Assembly: GCF_001949145.1 (NCBI RefSeq)
Contig: NW_019091359.1
Coordinates: 705,366-737,078, forward strand
DNA: 31,713 bases
Reading direction: 5' to 3'
From: Acanthaster planci
Lineage: Eukaryota > Echinodermata > Asteroidea > Valvatida > Acanthasteridae
Positions 10,231-19,800 of this stretch are shown here, piece after piece (positions within the stretch are counted from its first letter, which is position 1; every line of letters begins with the position of its first letter). A program made the translations under genes and the position numbers. The notes under the pieces were generated by a model. That model did not search any database. It had not been told where the DNA came from and saw nothing but the letters and a program-made list of their open reading frames with translations.

Positions 10231-11338
10231 GGTCAGCCAAGTGTTTTAAAATGTAAAACTGTATTGGGCAAATTTAAATGAACCAGAGATAATTGTAAAA
10301 ATATATTGAAATAACTTTGTTTTTTTATCTATAATTCTGCCTTTAAGAATTAAATTTTTCAATTTTTAGAGCCATTTAAAATAACGTTTTGTTTGAATGA
10401 GACTATTCAGAGGTCACGGATCACGTATGATGTGTATGCATGAACGCTCTCAGGGTGCATTCCACCAAATGGTTGTATTTCTGCATGCAAGCTCATTAAT
10501 ATTTTGTGATCCTACAGGATTTTTACAATAAGACAGCCCGTAACCAGGAGGGATCATAGAAATATTTCTATAAATCCCGAATTTGGGACTGATAGTTTCC
10601 AGTGCAGGGTATTTCTTTCACAAAAAGCCCCAAATTGCAGGCCTATTTTGAATAGAGGTGGGCAGCTACATTCAGAAATGAACTCTTAGTTTTACTGCTA
10701 TTTTGTGGGTATCTTCCTTAAAAGGCACATAAAACATTTTTTCCGTCACTGAAATTGAAACGAAAAGTGATCTTTTGGCCATAATCTTGAATTTCCAGTG
10801 AAAAAACAGAGGCCAACGTCTTCACAAAAGTCAAGAGGCGGCGCTATTTCAGTCTGATTTTGCACTGTTTTCTATAGGTGCGTATTTGGTGAAGTACAAC
10901 CCTCGACATCTCTTTCAGTTTAGGTTGCAATGTGTGTGTGCGCTCAGGGCACTTGGACCAAACGTTGGCTGGTCTAATGACAAAAGCATTATTGTGGATG
11001 CAACGTATGACCAAGATTAGAACTGTAGAGATCCTGAAAGTATGGCTGGAAGTGACCCCGGCATTGATCACTAATCCTTTTAAGTACTGTAGTTTGGCTT
11101 TTTGAAGGTCTCAGAAATCAAACAATGATTGTGACAGAAGTGTTTTTGAACAGCTGCTTTTTTATGGCTGTCAAGTTGTAGTAGGTGTGCACAAGCTTTA
11201 GTGCCCATGTGGACACAAAAGGGATGGTCAGTGGTCGCGTTGTGCCGTGGGTTGTTCTACACAGCATGTAAACAATAGTTTCTACATGGGGGGATTTGGA
11301 AATGGTCGCTAACCCTAACCCCCTAAGGGTTGCTGGCC
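10231..11338. other. Unassigned sequence between Tigger and DIRS-like elements
   Basis: No coding region or boundary repeat recognised. Frames of 75-80 codons on the minus strand (10844-11071, 11118-11360) carry no known motif. A short CTAACCCTAACCCC run at about 11309 is too brief to be a telomeric repeat array. Confidence 0.4.
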
Positions 11339-11985
11339 TTAACCTTCCCCATTCACACAAAGTTGAACACCCATATGGAAGGAGATTCTGGTCGCAGTGG
11401 TAACAGTAATGGTTGAGTTCGCCAAACCAGAGCGATTACCAGAACCATGGTTTCCTTGACTTGAATTTCGAAGACATCTCAAGAGTAGACTGAATGGAGG
11501 AAATAGGTACCCGGATATTTGTTCCCACTGACTGTGAATGCGTCCACTTGCCAGGCTTGTGGATCTGGTGCCACGACTCAAAACGAGGTATCTGATGGTT
11601 CAACCGTGAGTCAAAGAGATTGACTGACGGATGAAAATTCAAGTTGTCCACCACCACCTCGAAAATCACAGGAAGAAGATGCCACTCTGTGTAATCGTTG
11701 AAGGTCCGGGACATCTCGTCGGCCTTGACATTTGCTGCCCCAGGGAGAAATTCCACTGACAATGTTATGCCTCTGTGCAGACACCATGTGTCGAGCGTAC
11801 ACAATGGATCCAGCTTGGCAGCTCCTCAATGGAGTCTGGTTGTGACACAGAGCAGCAATCTTGTCTTGCTGTAGATTTCGATAATACAGCATGGCAGGAA
11901 ATACTGCTTGAATGCTGGAAGACAGACAGCCAATGAGCTGAGCCTACTTGTGGACAGTTAACGTGTCTGCCTGCAGAATGTCCTG
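11339..11985 (-). pseudogene. DIRS-like RNase H and C-terminal region
   Basis: Frame pieces follow directly from the reverse transcriptase once the SINE is skipped: an Ala-Gln-Leu-Ile-Gly-Cys-Leu type block in another frame near 11940, MLYYRNLQQDKIAAL (11892-11848), SVEFLPGAANVKADEMSR (about 11763-11710, the RNase H terminal motif with Asn-x-x-Ala-Asp-x-x-Ser-Arg), TEWHLLP, VNLFDSRLNHQIPRFESW (about 11630-11577), and QWEQISGYLFPPFSLLLR (about 11533-11480). RNase H would remove the RNA template during reverse transcription. At least three frameshifts separate these pieces. The family order is well matched, so identity as an RT-linked RNase H is fairly sure. Confidence 0.65.
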
Positions 11986-11987
11986 AC

Positions 11988-12000
11988 AATGATTGATGAT
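11988..12000. repeat. Target-site duplication, left copy (SINE)
   Basis: AATGATTGATGAT, identical to 12285-12297. It lies in retroelement coding sequence that reads continuously when the 12001-12284 insert plus one copy is removed. Confidence 0.85.
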
Positions 12001-12284
12001 CAAGATATAAGGGCAAAACCTGTTATATATAATTAACATCTCTCCAAGGCAAAAATACATCTTGAAAATAGTTCGCGGTACCCGCTGCTTCATTTGACTC
12101 GGACCGGCCAGCCGGCAAGCTCGGTGGTGGAGTGGTTAAGACATCTGCACTGGTAAGCAGGAGGTCGTGGGCTCGAGTCCCACCCGAGTAAGCTTATGAG
12201 GTTCTTTTCGCAAGCTCTCGGACAAGCACTGAGCATACAGTGCATATTAATATACGTTGGGTAAGGGCAAAACCTGTAATATAT
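12001..12284 (+). mobile_element. tRNA-derived SINE, 284 bp, with perfect 13-bp TSD
   Basis: A polymerase III promoter is plainly visible: A box TGGTGGAGTGG (12125-12135) and B box region GGGCTCGAGTCCC (12170-12182). The T arm is perfect (GTGGG at 12067+100 to CCCAC at 12179-12183, loop CTCGAGT). The anticodon-arm loop contains CTGGTAA, a threonine-type GGT anticodon context, but its loop is one base too long for a functional tRNA. Five acceptor-stem pairs (CTCGG with CCGAG) survive. The tRNA-like part is preceded by about 115 bases and followed by about 95 bases ending in TATATAAT-like sequence. Insertion interrupts the DIRS-like reverse transcriptase. The unit carries a near-identical 26-base direct repeat at both ends (12006-12031 and 12262-12287). 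Confidence 0.85.
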
Positions 12285-12297
12285 AATGATTGATGAT
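12285..12297. repeat. Target-site duplication, right copy (SINE)
   Basis: AATGATTGATGAT, identical to 11988-12000; the 13-base length suits LINE-mediated (target-primed) insertion. Confidence 0.85.
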
Positions 12298-12921
12298 TTT
12301 GTTGACTTGGCTCCTGGAAGAGACAGTGTCATAGTTGAGTTGATATGAAAGCCTAGGTACGTTAGGTGCCTTGTTGGTTGAAGCTGAGATTTCTCCTGGT
12401 TGATGATGAAACCCAACTCCTGTGCTGTACTGCCTAGTATGAGGATATCTTCGAGATAAAACATGCAACAAATTCACCCTTGACGGAGCTGTGCTGCGGC
12501 TGGCTTGAGAACCTTTGTAAATGTTGGAGGGGCACTTGCTAACCCAAAGGGAAGGCATGCAAATTGGAACAGCTGATTCTGCCATGTATTACGAAGATAT
12601 TTGCGATGACTTGGATGAATAGGGATCATAAAATAAGCATCCGTAAAATCAATAGAACCTAAAAAATCCCCTGGTGACAACAAATCTTTGACAAAGTTAA
12701 TGCCTTACATCTTGAAGTGCTCGTATACTATAAAAGTACTCGGGGAACAAAGGTGAACCACAGGACAAAGTCCCCCTGACTTTTTGGAAAATCAAAAACA
12801 AAGACGAAATAAACTGGTCGGTCTCTGGTTCGTCCACAGTAACTGCCCCTTTCCTGACCAAATTTGTCAACTTCTTTCTAATCTCTACTTGAGACTGAGA
12901 ATTTGTTTCTGTCACAGGCAT
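12298..12921 (-). pseudogene. DIRS-like reverse transcriptase with altered YLDD box
   Basis: In order on the minus strand: EIRKKLTNLVRKGAVTV and QFISSLFLIFQK (about 12890-12780, fingers), FLGSIDFTDAYFMIPIHPSH (12665-12606, motif A with its catalytic Asp), FACLPFGLASAPPTFTKVL (about 12560-12505, motif B), MFYLEDILILG (12464-12432, motif C), and TRHLTYLGFHINSTMTLSLP (about 12370-12313, thumb entry). The enzyme would copy element RNA into DNA. Motif C reads Tyr-Leu-Glu-Asp: the first catalytic Asp of the Asp-Asp pair is Glu (GAA codon at 12450-12452). Frameshifts occur between these blocks, near 12760-12700 and near 12470. The protein then continues across the SINE insertion into the RNase H region. 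Confidence 0.8.
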
Positions 12922-13079
12922 TCTAGTCCGTTTCTGAACTTGGTTAACTAAAACTCTATCTTATGACCAACTATTGACTGAAGTATCCAACTATCTGTTC
13001 TAAGAAATCTCCAGTTGCAAACAAAATATTGAAGACAACCTGTCTGAAATGGAACAGCAGTAGTATCTAATTTTTTGCT

Positions 13080-14133
13080 TTCAGATCAACCATACCTTGA
13101 TCCTGTCAGAACTTGCCCTGGTGTGCAGGTGCTGATTGAAATGCAGCATACATGTACCTTGGCTTTGCAGCATAACCGGAAGAATGCCCTTGAAAAGGGT
13201 TACTGCCCCGGAACTTTCTGTTCATTTGCAGAATAATAGGGGAAAACCCTATTCCCCTTGTTGTCTGGAGCTGACTTAGATGCAGCCTTAGTCACTTTGG
13301 CAGCCATCTTACTTGCTTTTTCTGCCTCCTCTATATCCTCGATAATTTTCCACCAAACAGATGACTCTTCAGGCTGTCAAACTTTCTGTCAAGTAGCTCA
13401 TCAAAAGCATGTTGCATGGAAAGTGCCAGACTTTGACATGCAGATCCAAGTTAAATCAATGCCGATGGAACATGATCCTTAACTATACTTGTCTCGACAG
13501 TCTTAGGGCAAGATGCATCTACCCAAATGAGATGTGCAAGAGGCAAAGCAGCTTTCTGAAAATGGTTGTGAGAATCATTGAGCCTATCATCCTGAGAGAC
13601 CAAGAACACCTAAGCCTCTTTGAAGTAAGCCCGTACCTGACTAGGTAGCTCCGGTGCCTTGAAATACGGCCCATGAATAGCTGGAACCTGATTAGTCTGA
13701 ATCTCCTCTTGGAACTCCTTGTGTTCCAATTTGTTGGTGCACAAGTCTTCTCACCAGTGAAGCACTTATCTGTCACTGGAAACCTGGACCTCTTGCGATA
13801 AGGGTTGCGGAAATTACTTGAATCCTGAGAGTCTGACTCAAACTCTGTTACCGCGTCCCCTTGGCTGAATTCCGATAGTGTCACGACGACACTAGCAGAG
13901 TCTGCATTTAACAACTCACCAGCACCTGATATGCTGCCTAAAACAGCTGGACTCGCCGGTGGAGGAAGCGTACTGTACTGTGCTCTACTGTCCTGCTTGA
14001 CTGAACAATTTGTTCTACTGATACAAACAGCTCCCCCACCATATCCACCTGTATACACATGTAGGGTTAAACATGCTTTCATCACAGAATTCCCATATAG
14101 TGGTATGTTGTAAACAAAGTGCAATACTTCCAT
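13080..14133 (-). pseudogene. DIRS-like gag region remnant
   Basis: A 204-codon minus-strand frame (14133-13519) has a Gly/Ser/Ala-rich N-terminal part with several acidic residues and a basic block NPYRKRSRFPVTDKCF. The coding sense then passes into other frames with segments resembling Pro-Ala-Ile-His-Gly-Pro-Tyr-Phe and AALPLAHLIWVDA near 13550-13500, followed by a Lys/Ala-rich helix region. Upstream position relative to the reverse transcriptase and the basic/helical composition suggest the structural protein of the same retroelement. I cannot identify a zinc knuckle. Confidence is limited to position and general character. Confidence 0.45.
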
Positions 14134-14397
14134 ACATACACGACAAGTGCTCTATCAGGATGAAACTCGTTTCTTACTGCGTTTTTAACACTTTTCCTTG
14201 GTGCAAGTCAGGCACACATCATGACATGTATATTTTTAGTAACTGCTAGTCTGTAACTGCCCAACTGTCCCCAGACTGAAATTTGCCACACAGGAAACTA
14301 GCAAGGTCATTTGTGCAGAGCCCTTACACTGTGTAGTCTGAGTGCCCACTGAGGGAGCCTGGGTAGCATACCGTGATGATGTAATTTCCCCTTGACA

Positions 14398-14735
14398 TCA
14401 AAATATGAACTGAGGGTTGTGTGGTGTGGTTCTGGTGTACTTACTGTAAAGGAAAATTATTATAATAGTGTGTGGTGTACTTCTGGTGTTCTCTGCAAGT
14501 GAGTAAAGATTATGTGGTGCAGAGATCTGGTGCAGTTCTGTGTGGATTGAGTGTTTCTGGTGTAGTTCTGGTGCACTTAACTGTTCAAGCTCAAGCAAAC
14601 TTTAGGAGTGTGTGTGGTGCGCTTATGGTGTTATTGCGTATTTATTAATTGTGTTGTGTATTTCTGGTGTACACTATAGAGGTACCAGAACTGCACCAGA
14701 GGATGTGGTGTCCACCACAGTTCGGTGAGGGCCAC
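14398..14735. repeat. Degenerate TTCTGGTGTACTT repeat region
   Basis: The motif TCTGGTG followed by TACTT, CAGTT, TAGTT or TGTTC recurs at about 14429, 14480, 14526, 14558 and 14662, with TGTGGTG variants between. TCTGGTGCAGTTCTG (14526-14540) is exactly complementary to 14686-14700, giving a 15-bp perfect inverted repeat. The block lies within the DIRS-like remnant and may be a separate insertion. Confidence 0.5.
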
Positions 14736-14939
14736 AGCTGCTGTTCTACCCAAGGTAAAAACAGGTTCCCTAACTTGTTAATCATCACCACTGTAGGCAT
14801 GGTACACATGTAGGTGTATAAAAATGGCCCAGTTTTGTCTTGTGCTCTAATCCAACCGGCAAAGCTTCATCTACATTTGAAAGTGTCTGTTGACATAATT
14901 TTTGGGTCCTCATGCAGATGTTTAAAAAATCGAAATACA

Positions 14940-15115
14940 TGTACCTGACTCTTTGTTGCTCCCATTGCTGTTTTGCTTGCCAGAGTCATTCTAAAGCCAA
15001 ATCATGTCTCTTGCATTCTTCGTCGACTAATTTTTGAGACGCTGCTAAAGAGGAAATGGCTAAAGTCTCTTTTAAACACTCTAAATAACTTGAGCTCGAT
15101 GGAAGTACAGACGAC
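14940..15115 (-). pseudogene. Helical fragment upstream of the gag-like region
   Basis: A minus-strand frame reads YLECLKETLAISSLAASQKL, VDEECKRHDLALE, then a TGA, then LWQAKQQWEQQRV. It is highly helical and charged, in keeping with the N-terminal part of a retroelement gag. It lies about 800 bases upstream of the main gag-like frame, with the TTCTGGTG repeat region between. Assignment to the DIRS-like element is inference. Confidence 0.4.
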
Positions 15116-15189
15116 AACAGAAGTGTTTACAACAACATGGTTCAAAATCTAATAAAAGAAATTAATGTAAGCGTCAGGGAAACATGATT

Positions 15190-15850
15190 GTGAGTTATTG
15201 AGACACAGAAATTTTCCATAAGTTTAAAGTTAATTTGCTAAATAATATGTAGCATGGAAAAATAGCACCCCAAACTAAGTCTGAATAAACTAAAAAAACA
15301 AACCAGAATTTGGGGAACTCGCTAAAACAAATTCCAATTTGATCGGGTAGGAAGGAGTCGCAGGGAAAATTAGGTGGAGGCAAATGACCGCAAATTTTAT
15401 AGAAAAGAGGAAACAACGCAAAAAGTGAAATTCCAAAATTTATTGCTTGGGGGCAGTGCTCAACAGAATCCCAACAAAGATATAAAAAAAAAGGAATTGT
15501 TTAACCACAAACTCAAACAAACTTTGGAACTAAAATAAAAATGAAGAACCAGTGTGATGTCTGGGCAGAATGGGACTAGATTAACTTTGATCTTCAAAAA
15601 AAATACACTCAATAAATTATGTCAAACTAAGAAAAATTAGATGCCAATGAAACTTTGCTGGTCAAAAGAAATAGGAGCGTGGATTCAACAAAATTTAAGG
15701 TCAAGCAAATACTAGCAAAAAAATGTCAACAAAAAAACGAAAACCTAACAAAAAACAAAACCAAAAAAACAGAAAGCCAACACAGCATATAAGAGGGTTG
15801 CAAAACAAACACAACACTTTTGACGACCTGCAACATCAAAAACCAAAGAA
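15190..15850. other. A-rich sequence, possible dispersed repeat
   Basis: Very A-rich on the plus strand with runs such as CAAAAAAACGAAAACC. It shares GGGGAACTCGCT (about 15314) with 28607-28618, where it is again followed by A-rich sequence, hinting at an unannotated dispersed repeat. No coding capacity is recognised. Confidence 0.35.
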
Positions 15851-15900
15851 AAAACAAATGAATACATAAAAAGATTGACGGTCATATGCAAAAAGTAACT

Positions 15901-16391
15901 TTAACCACTTCCTGCCGGGGACTCCGGGATTGGAGACGTATGGTTTATATGGGTGGCCGGTGTCTCCAAACTCGGACAAAGGAAACAGGGCCCTGTAACA
16001 AAAGACCGTACTCCGAACAAAAGACCGTACTCCGAACAAAAGACCAGGCTGCTGGGCATTACCAACATTTTTCACTCTCAAGAGTGGTGATAATCCAGCC
16101 TTGTTTTGAAACCGTATACCAGGGTTAGGGGCATTGAGAGCGAGCGGATTACCACCGCGGACAAAAGCGCTCCACCACCACAGCAATGAGCCACGCAGCA
16201 CCCCTGCACGCTAATCTGGCCCNGGGCGTCAATGAAGGTCACTTGTCAACTTAGAGTAGTGCCTGAAGATTACTTGGTGTGGCTATAAACGAGCGTTAAA
16301 TGGAATGATGAATTTTTGAAGGATTTTGAAAATGGAAAAAATGATAGTCACATCATCAACATTGAAAAATGCCCCGCCATGAAGTGGTTAA
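15901..16391. mobile_element. piggyBac-like MITE, 483 bp, TTAA-flanked
   Basis: TTAA at 15901-15904 and 16388-16391 flank inverted ends: CCACTTCCTGCCGGGG at 15905-15920 and CCCCGCCATGAAGTGG at 16372-16387 (14 of 16 paired). TTAA target duplication with ends starting CC is the hallmark of piggyBac transposons. There is no transposase frame inside, so it is non-autonomous. The minus-strand frame across it is incidental. One unresolved N lies at about 16223. Confidence 0.75.
15995..16047. repeat. Short tandem repeat inside the MITE
   Basis: GAACAAAAGACCGTACTCC-type units of 20 bases occur about two and a half times in tandem. Confidence 0.7.
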
Positions 16392-17735
16392 AAGCTAACT
16401 ACAACGTAAATGTTATAAGTCTACAAAATAAGTTGACCAGTCCCTAGTTCCATAGCTAGTTCACACAAAGCATCTGGCTCTCCCTTTCACAACCTGTAAA
16501 CAAAAACCTTGTCACAGCCAGAGGTGCATGTAGCAGTTCAGAACACCAAAATCCAAAATACGCTGATAAGACTATCCCTGCCTTCAAGGTCAGTTGGGCT
16601 CAGATAAACCAAGAGCTCACCGGGCTAGAGGCTAGAGGAGACTTTAGTCCTCCCACCGTAAAACAATCAGTGACACAATCATGTATAAAAAATGACCAGA
16701 GCTAATATTAACCAAAGGACAAAGGACCAAGTCTAAACTGCTGGAACACTAACTCCATTGTAAAGCACCTCTCCTTACTTACAGGACCACTAATCCTATG
16801 AATGTGACTGTACTACATGTATCAGTTAAATGTACATTTATATGTACAGTGTAACAGACAAAGCAAGGAAGAAAATCACCGTTGAATACTTGCGCTTAAT
16901 AAAAAGCAATGTGAAATAGCTGTGAAGTGTGAAAAAAAAGACGTTTGAGAACTTGAATCCTTCCAACACAGGTATGTAGGGCAAAGTAATACATTTTAGT
17001 CACAACTGTGGCACAAACTACACAGATCACGATGAGTAAAAGTTAAAACTTTTCAAAACTAAATTCCTCTAGTTTTCCATCCCAACAGCAAAGAATGTCA
17101 CTAATAAAGACAGAGCAATAAAATGGCAAACGTAATCTAGTGAGAATGCATGAAAATCAGGAAGAAAAAATTTGTAGACTCCATGAATCAAGCATAAACA
17201 TGACCATGCCGTGATACCAATCTCTCACAAGTTACATGTATTTCATAAAACGTGAGATAAACTTTTTTTTTGAAATAAGACTAAAGCTTTACCGAGAGGA
17301 TGGAAACTCAAGTACACGCACATGTACCTGACTGTATTCATTGTATTAACACAACAAAAAACTTCACAATGTAATAAAAAATAGTGAAAAGAACCTAGGG
17401 TAATCTCTTGCACACAATAAAATCTTCTTTCCAACAGTTTCATTAAGGAAGATGAAGCAATATAAGGGGAACTTACCGAATAAAACAGCAGACTTACCGA
17501 GGGGCAGAGAACTCATAAAATGTGGTGTGTGCTCTTCACTGCCTGTCTGCAAACTGAGTGGGTCTAGAAGGAATGCTGAGCACATGGTGCTAAATCAAAG
17601 GGGCTCTTTGTTCAAGGGTCTAATTACTGTGAGAATGATGTTACCTTACCAGGGGGAGGATCTAGCTAAAAAAAAAAAAAGAAAATCATTTCCCAGTTGG
17701 GTGTATCTGTGCCAATTAAGTCTTTGGGCAACAAC
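16392..17735. other. Unassigned sequence with one dispersed-repeat match
   Basis: No coding region recognised. A segment near 17531-17556 (CTTCACTGCCTGTCTGCAAA and onward to CTGAG) matches 29156-29181 with one difference, in direct orientation, so part of this stretch is repetitive. An A13 run lies near 17669. Confidence 0.4.
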
Positions 17736-17816
17736 ATGGCTTTAGATTCTGAAGAAGAATTAGTGAAAGACCTGGAGGCTGATCCTGTAATAAACCAAAG
17801 CTTGGGTGCTGACTGA
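17736..17816 (+). other. Short acidic ORF, 26 codons
   Basis: ATG at 17736, preceded by ACAAC, opens MALDSEEELVKDLEADP and ends at a TGA. It has coding-like acidic composition and lies upstream of the broken ORFs at 18429 and 19192 on the same strand. It might be the N-terminus of a decayed gene, but nothing identifies it. Confidence 0.25.
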
Positions 17817-18428
17817 GACCTGCTGTAAATAGTATGCGTACCGGTCTTCTCTTGTTGGAACGCTATTTACAACAAAACATCTTAGTTTCAACAAAAAATT
17901 TATACTGTTTTTTAAAAACAAGTTGTTGTTATGGGAAATCAGCAGATGATGCCAATGACATCCAAGCAAGTAACAGAGCGAGAGCAAGGCATGAACAAAC
18001 ACAGTGAGCATTAAAGATCCTAAACGAGTCATCTAAGGCAAAAAAAAAAGATCAGTTGGCTTGACTGGAACACAAGAATAGTGAGGGCATTACCGACCCT
18101 GAAAATAAATGCTTGGACACTCCTCGTTTACTTTATGGTGGGTTGTTGGTACTCAGAAAACTTGAATTATTTTTTCTTTTACGGCATAAGTTTCAAAAGT
18201 ACATGGATATACAAATAGAACCTTCCAGCTGAACAAGCCCACAGAAACTCTAGTTATGGATAGAGGTTGAAAAATTTAAAAAATAAATACAAATAATGTA
18301 AATATAAATATGTTAAAAACATCATGAGCTACTTCAACACAAATGGAATTGCACACTCAATTTACTACGGAGCTGTGCAAAGTGTAATCTTAATGGGTTA
18401 TGCCATGCCCGGTTAAAAAGTGCTGAAG

Positions 18429-18690
18429 ATGGCATCACCTAACTTGGATAAATTGAATTTGGAAGACATGGCAAAAATGACAGCTCTCATCGGAGGTTCC
18501 CTGGCAATGCAACAGTGGTTAGTTACACAGGGAGTAATTCCGGGGAGTCTCATTTCAAAAGTTTGACGAGCTATCTATATATATTCAAATGCAGAAGAAG
18601 GAGGAATATACCCAGAGGAGATACCTGTTCTAGATAATTAACCTGACGAAGACCCCAATGGTCTTGAATGGGATAGATTACTAAACTGAT
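18429..18690 (+). pseudogene. Unrecognised small protein with in-frame stops
   Basis: ATG at 18429 begins MASPNLDKLNLEDMAKM; the 45-codon first segment includes ALIGGSLAMQQWLVTQG and ends at TGA 18564-18566. Remarkably the same frame stays protein-like beyond the stop (SNAEEGGIYPEEIPVLD), then a TAA, then PDEDPNGLEWDRLLN. Three stops without frame changes suggest a decayed gene of about 85 codons. I do not recognise the family. It sits on the same strand as the coiled-coil remnant downstream and could belong to the same lost element. Confidence 0.4.
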
Positions 18691-19191
18691 TTAGATAGTG
18701 ACATCACGAGGGTAGTCACACAGAGCAAAAAATTAGAAGGTGCAAAAATTGCCATTACTGTTTGTGTTGTAGATGTTTACAAAAAAATTGACCAGACGTG
18801 TTGTTAACTCGCAAATATGAAAATTTTATACATGTATACGACTAAATAAAGGTCTACACTATAAAGGTATAGGTAAGTACAAAGAAGTATTACTAGTCAC
18901 AGAATTTTTAAGTCTACAAACAATCGCGACAAATGCAAGAAAAGTCAGTTGTCCATATGGTAATATTTTTGTAAGGAATGAACTGGGTTTTCGAGATTTT
19001 GGGACAGAGGCAGAAAGAGTGGAACAAAACTTAAGTGACATAACGTGAGAGAATCCCGTTGAAACTTCCAAAAACATCCGATCAGGTTAGCAAGGCTGTG
19101 GAAGAGTTGCAAAGTGAAGAATCCCAAATAGAAGGTATAAATATTAGCCCTAGGGAACTCGTAGCTTTGGATAAATGCCTTCAGACGTTGT

Positions 19192-19590
19192 GAGATGTTA
19201 TTGGTGTTGGAAATAAACTTGGCTGAATTGAGTAAATTAGACGATGAAATTGCCCAGACTGAAGCTGAGTCATATGAAGCGACTGGCATGGAAGAAAAAT
19301 GAGAGCTGAAAGACCTAAGATTGATGAGGGTCAGTGTGATACAAGAAGATAAAAATAGTCTTTCCAGTCAAATTAATTGAATCAAAGACACGATGTCTAG
19401 GGTGCTGGACAAGGACGTGACTCTGGGTGAAAAATCTGGACTCTGTTATCGCGAGTATCTTTTAGTTAAGTAATATCTTCTGGCTTTGCAGCTGTTAAAA
19501 CCGTAAGTGCCCCACCACCTGAGCCAGCACCACTGCCCACCAAAACCCAGACAGCTGCAAAACTTGGCCAATGTCCTAAAAATAATTAAT
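19192..19590 (+). pseudogene. Coiled-coil protein remnant with two in-frame TGA codons
   Basis: One frame runs from about 19192 to the TAA at 19471-19473, broken only by two TGA codons. It reads LAELSKLDDEIAQTEAES, then EATGMEEK, TGA, ELKDLRLMRVSVIQEDKN, SLSSQIN, TGA, IKDTMSRVLDKDVTLGEK. Heptad-spaced Leu, Ile and Val with many charged residues indicate a long coiled coil. A shifted frame follows with a Pro-rich linker (SAPPPEPAPLPTKTQ, about 19508-19552) and LQNLANVLK-like sequence. Similar coiled-coil proteins with Pro-rich linkers and hydrophobic tails occur in repetitive elements of cnidarians and other invertebrates, but this is memory of a general pattern, not a match I can verify. Confidence 0.45.
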
Positions 19591-19800
19591 CGGAAGCATG
19601 CCAAGTTGAATGTTTAGCGCACTGAGTATAAAGTCGGTCGACTGACTGACTTAGACATTAGTTTTGGGGGTCGGCATGCTGGTTTTTGGTTATTTGCAGA
19701 AACCAGGCTAAAAACTATTAAAAAAAACTTTGAGGCTATTTTAAAACATTGTGTGAAAAGTCAAATTGTTACTGTAAAGAGTTACTTTCTAGGTTGAAAA

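Larger units (their letters stand above)
11339..15115 (-). mobile_element. DIRS-like retrotransposon remnant, split by a SINE
   Basis: Gag-like pieces, a reverse transcriptase and an RNase H/connection region lie in order on the minus strand from about 15115 to 11339. The C-terminal pattern Ser-Arg ... Glu-Trp-His-Leu ... Asn-Leu-Phe-Asp-Ser-Arg-Leu-Asn-His-Gln ... Pro-Arg followed by Tyr-Leu-Phe-Pro-Pro-Phe is that of DIRS-type elements rather than ordinary LTR retroelements. A tyrosine recombinase, expected next in DIRS elements, was not recognised, and no terminal repeats were found. A Gypsy-like element is the main alternative. Confidence 0.65.

Noticed and set aside
11309-11325. Telomeric repeat CTAACCCTAACCCC
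   Set aside because: Only about two units, with no array.
12115-12195. A functional tRNA gene (threonine)
   Set aside because: The anticodon loop is one base too long, two acceptor pairs are broken, and the segment sits inside an insertion with target-site duplication that has a diverged second copy; it is a SINE head.
15836-16201. A 121-codon minus-strand protein
   Set aside because: It crosses the left border of the piggyBac-like MITE and has no motif; such frames arise from the non-coding interior of the MITE.
18945-19289. Minus-strand ORF of 114 codons
   Set aside because: It is antisense to the coiled-coil remnant, whose plus-strand frame has clear heptad character.
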